Of a DNA stretch of 15,494 nucleotides, positions 8,598-15,494 are shown in pieces. Position 1 is the stretch's first letter. The number at the start of each line of letters is the position of its first letter. The DNA comes from Tetrahymena elliotti 4EA. Taxonomy: Eukaryota; Ciliophora; Oligohymenophorea; Hymenostomatida; Tetrahymenidae. The translations under genes and the position numbers were made by a program. The stretch covers positions 54,738 through 70,231 of the forward strand of contig JH720302.1 of NCBI GenBank assembly GCA_000231825.2, given 5' to 3'. The notes beneath the pieces were generated by a model. It saw nothing but the letters and a program-made list of their open reading frames with translations. It was not told the origin of the DNA and did no database searches.

Positions 8598-11149
8598 TCA
8601 TCTCAAAAATTATGTTGATTTTGAGACGAAATTCTGGATGAAACCTTAAGGAACAAATACTTTAGCTTCACCACCAATAAGGACAACATTGAAGGAGATA
8701 TCATAAACTGTGATACAATCTTAGGTTGGATAGAAAATGTTGCAAATAATTTGACCTCTGGAGTAAGGATGTTAAAAAATTCTTCTAGAAACATTGTAAG
8801 ACTTAGAAGTAACAGCAACAAATAATTAACCTCTGAAGAAAGCATATAAATCTTGGTCGCAGTAAGCTTCAACTTAACTGTATTAACCTGCTTCAGCTAC
8901 ATCCTTGGCATATAAAATAGCTTTGATATATTTGTACCTGAATCAATTTAAATTAAATATAAATATTAAAATATTAATCAAAGTAAAAAGAAATACATTT
9001 CAGAGTTAGTTTTTAAATCATTCCATAGGGGTTCACGATCATAGGGATCAGTATTGCCAGAGAAGTATTGCTCAGTTCCATAATACAAAATAGGAATACC
9101 TATTGAGGTAAGAGTAAAAGTGGTGTATGACTTTAAGAGTTAGATACGAGTGTTTCTATCTTTACCATTGTTGAAGACTTAGTCAGAAAGGAAACGAGGG
9201 TTATCGTGGTTGTCAACGAATTGAGTAAGGATAGAAATATCAACATGTTAGTTATCCCAGTTTCTATAGTAATCTCTAACAGCCCACATATCTTTTTAGT
9301 TAACAAACAAATCTCTCATGGTAAAGTACCAAGGATAGTTCAAGACAGAACCAACGGAGGGAATATAGCTGGCAACATACCCAAAATCTCCATCAAAGAC
9401 TTCACCAGTTGCAAAAACTCCAGCAGATTTAGAAAATTGTTTCCAGAAATCAGGATGAACTTCAGGGACAGTATCTATTAATTAATAATATAGTTAATTA
9501 TCAATTTTGACAAAATATTTATCAAATGAAAAACAGCTAGCTATTTTTAGTCTAATGTTTAGAAATGTTAATTGTAAATTATCTTCCTTCTATAATTAAA
9601 TTATTCTTTATTACCAATTCTAATACCATCAATGTTGTAAGTTTAAACAAGATCTTTAATCCAGTTAACAAGATAGTTAGTAACAAAAGGATTTTCTTGG
9701 TTAAGATCAGCAAGGCCAGCAAGTCTGCATTGTTAAATACTGTACATATTTTTATAAGCAAAGTCAGAATCAGAAATTATACAGTAAGAGTGATAATGAT
9801 CAGGAGAGTTGAAAGGAACATTTTAAGAGTAGTCTTAATCAGTGTTACCCATATGATTAGCAACAACATCAACCATAACCCAGATATCTAATATATTTAA
9901 ATATATTATAAATCTAAAATAAATAAAAATAGATAACTCTTATGCTGATATGCTTAAATAAACAAATATATTTTTCATAAAGAATGATTATGATTGATTT
10001 TATTTTTTGGATTATTTTACATTTAGTGAAGATTTAGTGAAAGAATAATTGAAAAAAATAAATCATTTTATATTAATGAATAACTTTAATAAAATTCTAG
10101 TATAATTTTAATGAAAGGAAGTTTTAAGAAATATTATCTATTTTCCTTCATTGTTTTTTCAATAATGTAAATTTTAAGTGTCTGTTCACTCTTTTAAAAT
10201 TATGCAATTAGAAATGACATTATGGCAATCTAATACAAATTAATTAAATTGAGAGTAAAAAAAACTGATTTTCATTTATTCAGAAAAATTATTTTTTTTT
10301 TTGAGTGAACTTGGGAGTAAACATATTTATCATTTTTCAAAGAGCGTTTGGCTTTAAATATGCCTTGTCAACATTGGAAAATCATATAGTTACCTCTCTT
10401 GTGGCAAGCATCAATAAGAGATTTAAGGCCTTGAGCTCCACCAAAATGGCTGTTGATTTCTGTCATATTCTTGGCAGCATAACCATGGAAAGCATTGGGG
10501 TAATTATCGGGAACTGGAGAGATCCAGATAGCGTTGAAACCCATACCTATAGGAATAAATAAAAGTTAATTAAAATTATTGTATATCTTTGAAAAGAAAT
10601 CTTTTTTTAAGATAAGCTGGCTACTTGTAAATAAATTAGGAAACATTTAAAAATTAAAATAAATTTTTAGAAATAAATATTTCCTTAATATCCCTCATTT
10701 TAGATATGTAGGCAGCAAGGCGATATTGATTAAATATCTTTAGCGAAGTAATAAAATAAATTTTTACCTTTAATGTAGTCAAGATTGTTCTCAATACCCT
10801 TGAAGTTACCACCGCAATAGGAGGGTTATCTGTTTAAATCACAAAAGGGCTTAGTTCCATCTGCAAGTGCAAATCTATATATTCAAATAAAATTATTAAC
10901 ATATTTGGTTTTATAATTTGATTCTCATGATGATTGATTATCATTTTATTTTATAATATATTTAATCAACATTTTTTTAGTAGTTTGGATTTTTACAGAA
11001 TGAAGAAAAATAAATTATTAAAATAACTTCATTCATTACCTATCAGTGATGATTTGATAAATGCTACGAGTCTTCCATTGCTAAGCTGTCTTGGCAGAAG
11101 CAGCCACAAGAAGGAGAGCAGCAATTAATACAAATTAGAGTTTAATCAT
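8598..11149 (-). CDS. Alpha-amylase, secreted, glycoside hydrolase family 13 (complete, 6 exons)
   Basis: Hydrolyses internal alpha-1,4 bonds of starch or glycogen. Exons are 11040-11149, 10768-10874, 10394-10546, 9615-9887, 8997-9474 and 8598-8937 (stop TGA 8598-8600), encoding 486 residues; every join keeps phase. The N-terminus MIKLQFVLIAALLLVAASA is a signal peptide, with likely cleavage after about residue 19. Next come WKTRSIYQIITDRFA and a Cys-flanked loop ending CGGNFKGIENNLDYIKGMGF, as in fungal Taka-type amylases. GH13 regions: DVVANH (130-135), DGIRID with nucleophile D215, GEVFDG with acid/base E239, and FVDNHD with D305. The C-terminal part is consistent with a beta-sandwich domain C. 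Eighteen in-frame TAA/TAG codons encode Gln. Codons such as GGT, GCT, CTT and AAG are frequent, suggesting good expression. The protein is probably released or lysosomal, for feeding. Introns are 165, 221, 506, 140 and 59 nt. Confidence 0.96.
9888..10393 (-). other. Long third intron of the amylase gene
   Basis: This 506-nt intron is two to eight times longer than the other four in the gene. Its donor is GTAACT and its acceptor ATATTAG. It is very AT-rich and holds no LRR, transposase or RNA motif that I can see. An imperfect inverted repeat is present: AATGAAAGGAA at 10110-10120 and TTCCTTCATT at 10143-10152. Confidence 0.75.
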
Positions 11150-12530
11150 GTATGAGATGATGAAAGTATATTAATAGTTCTTCTCTTTCTCTTTTTATTG
11201 AGTTACTTTTTTGTATTCTTGTAAATTAATTTAATGAAAATCAATTATAATAAGACAAATCTTATCTCAATTTAAATACTTAATTTTATTATATAAAATT
11301 ATCAAAAATCGCATTAAATTATGATTGAAATAGGTATTAATTTAAATACCGATTCTTTTAATCTTAACAGATTCATCAAAAAGTAATTTTTATAATAAAA
11401 TGAGACAAATGGAATGGTATTTTAAGATAAAGAGGCATTTCTTTCCAATGACAAAATCCTATTATTCTTTTATCCATAAAGCGAACTCGGAAAACATGAA
11501 ACTATTTTAGTTAAATTTGAAAATAGTAACTAAACATTTAATTTAAGTAAAAGAAAATTTACATCTAATCAGATTCCCACTTTTTGATAATTTGATTGCG
11601 TTTTTAAGCTTACTAACTATTGCTTATAATTTGGGCTATAAATCTAACAAGCCAACAATATTTTCTTCTACTTTAATCTAAAAGTATCGTCTTATTTATT
11701 TAAATTTAATTTGAGCATCAAAAAAATAAATTAGTGAGATCTAAGTAAACAAGTATATAATTGATTTCCTAATCTAATTGATTTATGTTTTCTTTTAAAA
11801 AATGAAAGTAATTTAGAAAAAAATAAAAAATGTATTAATTAAGGAAATATTTGCAAAAAGCATTTAAATATTTTTTAATAGGTTTTTTTGATCATGTTTT
11901 TCTTTTGTAGAATCTAATAAAAATGCTAAAAAAAGGTTTTAAAAAAGATTTGAGCTAACCTTAAGTATAAAAGAATATTGTGTAATGGAGTAAGAGTAAA
12001 AAAACATTCGAAAGAAATTTTTGGGATAATTTATTTTAGAATTGAGGCTTATATCGTAATTAAAAAACAAAATCTTATGAAAAATGATGAATCTAAAATA
12101 TTAATTAGATTAACTATTGCTTTCAGGTAATAATTAATAAAAGAATTAAACTCTTAAATAGGCTCATGATTTCTATTAAACTTTCTCAAAAAAGTTGATT
12201 TGATTAATATAAAGAATTTGGTTGATAATAATTAATTTTCTTTTCAAATTTAATGATCTATTTTCATTTTTAATTTACATCATATCAAAAAGATATCCCA
12301 AAAAGATTGAATCATTTTTAATATTTTTTTCTATTTATTTTCTTTCGAACAAAACAAAAATAAAAGAGTTAACATAATTAGCTTCATAGAAATTCCAAAG
12401 ATTTTCTTAATATTTAATAATATTAAATATACTTGTTACTTTTTAGTTTTGTGATGTCAGTGCTTACAATACACTATGCTTGATTTTTATTAAGAATGAT
12501 GTAGAATTTTTAATACACTTTCATTTATTT
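11150..12530. other. Amylase 5' flank and intergenic region, no confident gene
   Basis: The amylase promoter should lie just right of 11149. A short hairpin, ATAAGA-CAAA-TCTTAT (11250-11265), overlaps a GATAAG word about 100 bases upstream of the ATG, with no known role. Two open stretches were noted and not called: a minus-strand frame from an ATG near 11497 (about 74 codons, MFSEFALWIKEQQDFVIG), and a plus-strand stretch of about 58 codons ending at a GTAATA donor near 12126. Both are within chance length for this code and composition. Confidence 0.5.
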
Positions 12531-13164
12531 CTATAAATTTTCTCAGTTACTTTTTCAAATTCTCTTCGTCAAGATTGATGATGAGCAATTCCTTTTATAT
12601 ATGGTTAAAATATTTTAGAAATAGATTTCTTTTCTACAGAATCATCTATAATCCTCTTTAAAATATATTGACTAACATTGTTATAAACATGCTTCATTCA
12701 TTTTGAATACAAATAAAGTTCTTTAGAAAATTCAAAAATATATCAGATGAATGAAAAGATTGTTTTTTCTTTTTATAAACTTTTCCCAATATTCTTTAAA
12801 TATGGAAGTTTCCTCTTTTCTTTTTTCAATTAGCTTTTTCTTGAGTTCTTTTAACTCCTAATTAAGTTTAACTTCTACTTTAACATATGTTTAGTAGACA
12901 TTTTTGTATCTTTGTCATTGGTATACATTTTATTAAGTTTTTTTAAATAATAATCTTTTATCTTATCAGCTGGATTATCTTCAATCCTGAAATATCTTCT
13001 AAACAATTCAACAATAATCAAAGCTTTAACCAATATAAAAGCATTAGTAGCTACACATTTGCTCGACCCAAAAGAGGCAATTTTGAAAATTTAGGATCTA
13101 TAGGCATAAATGCTAAGATTTTCACAACTTCAAAAATTTCACTTCTATTAGTTTTGTCATTTTC
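12530..13164 (-). pseudogene. Decayed coding region of unknown family
   Basis: The minus strand shows a series of protein-like peptides in alternating frames. An intron-like acceptor ATTTTAG precedes ENDKTNRSEIFEVVKILAFM at 13164. A shift near 13066 leads to SSKCVATNAFILVKALIIVE and RIEDNPADKIKDYYLKKLNK. Another near 12893 leads to a probable coiled coil, VEVKLNQELKELKKKLIEKR. Further on is NNVSQYILKRIIDDSVEKKS, followed by a TGA within the run HHQS-stop-RREFEKV. Frame changes between long, low-complexity-free stretches point to a once-coding sequence with small indels rather than chance frames. I cannot name the family. It lies downstream of the protease relic on the same strand and could be its own gene or part of an insertion. 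Confidence 0.4.
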
Positions 13165-13282
13165 CTAAAATTTACAGATATTTTAAAATATTTGTTTTAG
13201 GTTAATAGTATATTTTCATTTTAGATACATCAAACAAGCTAATAACCATTATACTATGGGAAGTTAAAATTATTATTATAAA

Positions 13283-13866
13283 CTATTTCATTAGTCCACT
13301 CTCACCTGAAACCCCTTGAAATTCCCAAGAATTTTGAACTATCTAATAATCTGGAGTTTATCCGATAATAACAACAACATGAGATTAGTAATTGCTTCCA
13401 CAACCATTCAAAATGCCACTACCATAACTTGGCTAATCTGAAGGAATCATAATGTGAAGCAAGCACAGTCCTAGTAAATATATCAACTCTATTAGCATTA
13501 TAATAAGGATATAGTGAATTTTAGGATAATATTATTCAATTAAGTTTAATGTACAGCAGCCACATAATTGAAGAGGTTGTATAATCATAATTATTAATTT
13601 TATAATTGCCATACTGATGCAGACCTTTAAAAAAAAAATGAAAGGGCTTCAAAAAGATAACCTCCTTAGCAACCATCAGAACCGTACTACTGATTTATTG
13701 ACATATTCAATAATTTATTATTCTGAAAAACTTTGAAATTCCTTTTAATTAATATCCAAGATATAAAAGATATAAGAATCAAGTCTAGAAGAGCAAATAC
13801 CCAACAAGATCAACATCTTTGAATTTGATTGTTACACTTTGCTATTGCATCCTGTTGTTCAATTTG
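13283..13866 (-). pseudogene. Papain-family (C1A) cysteine protease pseudogene
   Basis: Family landmarks appear in the correct order but in different frames. The segment DAIAKCNNQIQRC precedes an in-frame TGA (13810-13812) exactly where the family has the Gly of CGSCWAF. It continues SCWVFA, with the catalytic Cys codon at 13804-13806. After a frame change comes SFSEQQIIEY (family LSEQQLVDC), then GSDGCQGGYLFEAL. A ten-T run shifts the frame again before GLHQYGNYKINNYDY. Near the end, SYGSGILNGCGSN leads to SHVVVIIG with the active-site His (13379-13381) and IVQNSWG with the Asn (13331-13333). A last shift gives GESGLMK. At least four frame changes plus a nonsense codon make this a non-functional relic of a lysosomal-type protease. 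No prosegment or first exon was identified. It abuts a transposase relic on the opposite strand. Confidence 0.85.
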
Positions 13867-13924
13867 TATGGAAAATAAAATTTAACTTAATTGCGATAAA
13901 TTAATGAATAATTATGAATAGCTC

Positions 13925-14690
13925 AATTTCAAAAAGGTTCTATGTTTTAAATAGAAATTCAAACCAAAGTTAACTTCTTTTTCTTAGATGTGAAGAGAAA
14001 CAATCAAGAGAGTGCTTAACGGGAATGAACTCAAAGTTTTTAAATTCCTACTATCTAGATCATGATTGGAGACTAAAAGCAATAAAGAATAAATCTATAG
14101 AATCAAAATAGATATGGAAGAGAGTAAGGAAAGATGTATTTTTCTCAGATGAAGTTTATCTTAACAAAAAGGAAAAATTGGTAATAAATTTGTTTGGTGC
14201 AGCTCAAGGTAAGAAGATATGAAGATGGAAGATTGCTTTTAAAGTTAAAAATGTACAAAATAAGTAGTTCACATTTGGGGTATTATCTCTTATTAAAAGC
14301 CATTCTATCTCCAAAATGTGGAAGGAAAGCTTGACTCAAAAACCTATTACTAAAATATTAAGAATTTTATCAATTTTATTGAAAAAGATAAATCAAAAAA
14401 TAAGATATTTTAGCATAGAAAAAATCATACCACACTTCTAAATTTACAGAAAAACTTTAGATAGAAGAGTAAATTGAAACTTTAAATTGGTATCAAAAAG
14501 GAGCAGATCTCAACCCCTTAGAGAGAGTCTTGACATATGTTAAAGAAGAAATGAACAGTTTGAATGAAGAGTTAAAAGATGAGGAATTATTTAAGATAAC
14601 CTAGAATATTTTCCTTTAAAGCTCCAAGATCTAAAAAGCAATTAAAAGTTTATTTATTTTTGCCATTTATAATATAAAAATTTAAATAAA
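13925..14690 (+). pseudogene. Tc1/mariner-type transposase pseudogene
   Basis: DDE transposase motifs are spread over all three plus-strand frames. Frame one has KRFYVLNRNSNQ (end of the DNA-binding domain), then WKRVRKDVFFSDEVYLN, with the first catalytic Asp at 14148-14150. Frame two has NKFVW, VHIWGIISYQKPFYLQNVEG and IFQHRKNHTTLL. There the family motif FQQDNAPCHT should supply the second Asp, but Arg (14417-14419) stands in its place. Frame three has NWYQKGADLNPLERVLTYVK, with the family's SPDLNPIE word and the final Glu at 14521-14523. The spacing between the second and third acidic positions fits Tc1-like DD34E. Two frameshifts and the lost Asp mean no active enzyme. Terminal inverted repeats were not identified by eye. 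Confidence 0.85.
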
Positions 14691-15233
14691 AAAATGGAGA
14701 ATAAATATTTAATATTTGTTATATGATTTTTAATTTTCTATTAAATTAACATGAAAGAATATTGTATGATATTTAAATTCTAAATTAATACTCTCTAACA
14801 CATAAAAAGGGTGTAGAATTTAAAACCTAATATCAATAAATTAATCAAAATTTATGTCTTTATCAAACCTATTCATAGTTATAGGTATGATTAATTTTTG
14901 GGAAGATTTTAGAATTTATTAAAAAAATAATTTTTCTTTAAACATTATCTAATTTTTATTTTGAAAATAAAAAAATATCTCTTTTTAATAAGAATTAATA
15001 AATCAACATATTTAATATTACATTAAAATTTAATATAATATCTAAAAAAAATCTGATTAAGAGAGATAAATAAGCTTTAATATTCAGACAATATTTTTTT
15101 ATTTATTTTTCGCATCATAATTAAGTTAAAATTTATTCAAAATTTTATCAACAAATAGTTTTCATTCATTATTTTATGTTATTTTATTTAAAATAAAGTA
15201 ATTTCAGCCATTTCATTAAAAGTAATCATTATT
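14691..15233. other. AT-rich spacer, no feature recognised
   Basis: This lies between the transposase relic and the 3' end of the right-hand LRR gene. It probably includes the 3' untranslated region of that gene near 15100-15233. No coding, RNA or clear inverted repeat was found. Confidence 0.55.
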
Positions 15234-15324
15234 TCAATAATTTAATGATAAACCGACTAATCTTTTTGTTTTTAATAGTTTTGATCTTAATCCTTGTGCA
15301 CTTGTTATACCAATATTATTCCAG
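15234..15324 (-). CDS. Last exon of a second LRR-family gene (5' part beyond right edge)
   Basis: A 91-nt terminal exon starts after the acceptor TTTTAAAAG and ends at TGA 15234-15236. It encodes a split Ser codon, then WNNIGITSAQGLRSKLLK, TKRLVGLSLNY and stop. It matches the terminal exon of the kinase-LRR gene (3103-3193) in length, acceptor word, phase and sequence (SNNIG, GAQ, SKL, KRL/RRL). The flanking intron, which runs to the window edge, carries the same GAATGGGTCA...ACCAACCTAAATTAG-like word as introns of the other two LRR genes. Whether this gene also has a kinase domain cannot be seen. Confidence 0.75.
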
Positions 15325-15494
15325 CTTTTAAAAAATAATAATTGAAGAAAGAAATATTAAAAATAGTGAGAAAAAAAAATGTGAATAAAATAGAAAAAGA
15401 ACAAATAAAAATGAGGGAATGGGTCAAAAAAATATCAAACATATGACCAACCTAAATTAGTCAATCAGTAACTTAAAATTAAATATATCACTAT

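Noticed and set aside
3014..10562. Short ATG-to-stop ORFs under the standard code (for example 3014-3208 plus, 9206-9481 plus, 10305-10562 plus)
   Set aside because: They are antisense or out-of-frame shadows of the LRR exon and amylase exons, which are on the minus strand and use TAA/TAG as Gln. Only the frames at 6043-6228 and 8603-8872 (minus) overlap real exons, and the second is in the wrong frame.
11950..12126. Plus-strand stretch of about 58 codons ending at GTAATA
   Set aside because: The stretch is short, with no ATG, no partner exon and no recognisable motif; it is compatible with chance.
12893..13164. Similarity of the decayed coding region to a dynein heavy-chain stalk
   Set aside because: There is a faint resemblance (IDPKF, then VKAL, followed by a coiled coil), but no diagnostic dynein motif such as WVRAM or the PKR word could be matched.
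1..15494. Telomeric repeats, rDNA or functional tRNA genes
   Set aside because: No GGGGTT or CCCCAA arrays, rRNA-like stretches or intact cloverleafs were seen on either strand.

Overview
This window is almost certainly ciliate nuclear DNA, most likely from Tetrahymena or a close relative. It is extremely AT-rich, and its genes only read through if TAA and TAG encode glutamine and TGA is the sole stop. Many short AT-rich GT...AG introns break the genes, and the proteins recovered are eukaryotic. Under the standard code almost nothing sensible is open, so the coding regions here were rebuilt by hand with the ciliate code. All exon joins keep codon phase.

Layout, left to right. (1) 1-660, minus strand: degenerating leucine-rich repeat (LRR) exons of a gene that runs off the left edge. 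(2) 661-3102: no confident gene, only one weak plus-strand open frame (2464-2934) and a tRNA-like relic (947-1019). (3) 3103-7615, minus strand: a complete protein kinase-LRR gene of about 655 residues. Five exons encode the kinase domain, ten 90-nt exons encode one LRR each, and a 91-nt last exon carries the final repeat and the TGA. (4) 7616-8597: intergenic. (5) 8598-11149, minus strand: a complete six-exon secreted alpha-amylase of the GH13 family, 486 residues, with all catalytic residues present. (6) 11150-12530: intergenic, nothing firm. (7) 12530-14690: a gene graveyard holding an unrecognised decayed coding region (minus), a papain-type cysteine protease pseudogene (minus), and a Tc1/mariner transposase pseudogene (plus). 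(8) 15234-15494, minus strand: the last LRR exon of a third member of the LRR family, whose body lies beyond the right edge.

The alpha-amylase is an extracellular or lysosomal digestive enzyme. The kinase-LRR protein has no visible signal peptide or membrane segment and is probably a cytosolic signalling or recognition protein. These two genes show no sign of acting together. The main theme of the window is the LRR family. Three same-strand members share exon phase, exon length and even intron sequence, and the complete one is an array of nearly identical exon-intron units about 250-345 bp long. This looks like a locus expanding by tandem duplication, with a degenerating member on one side.
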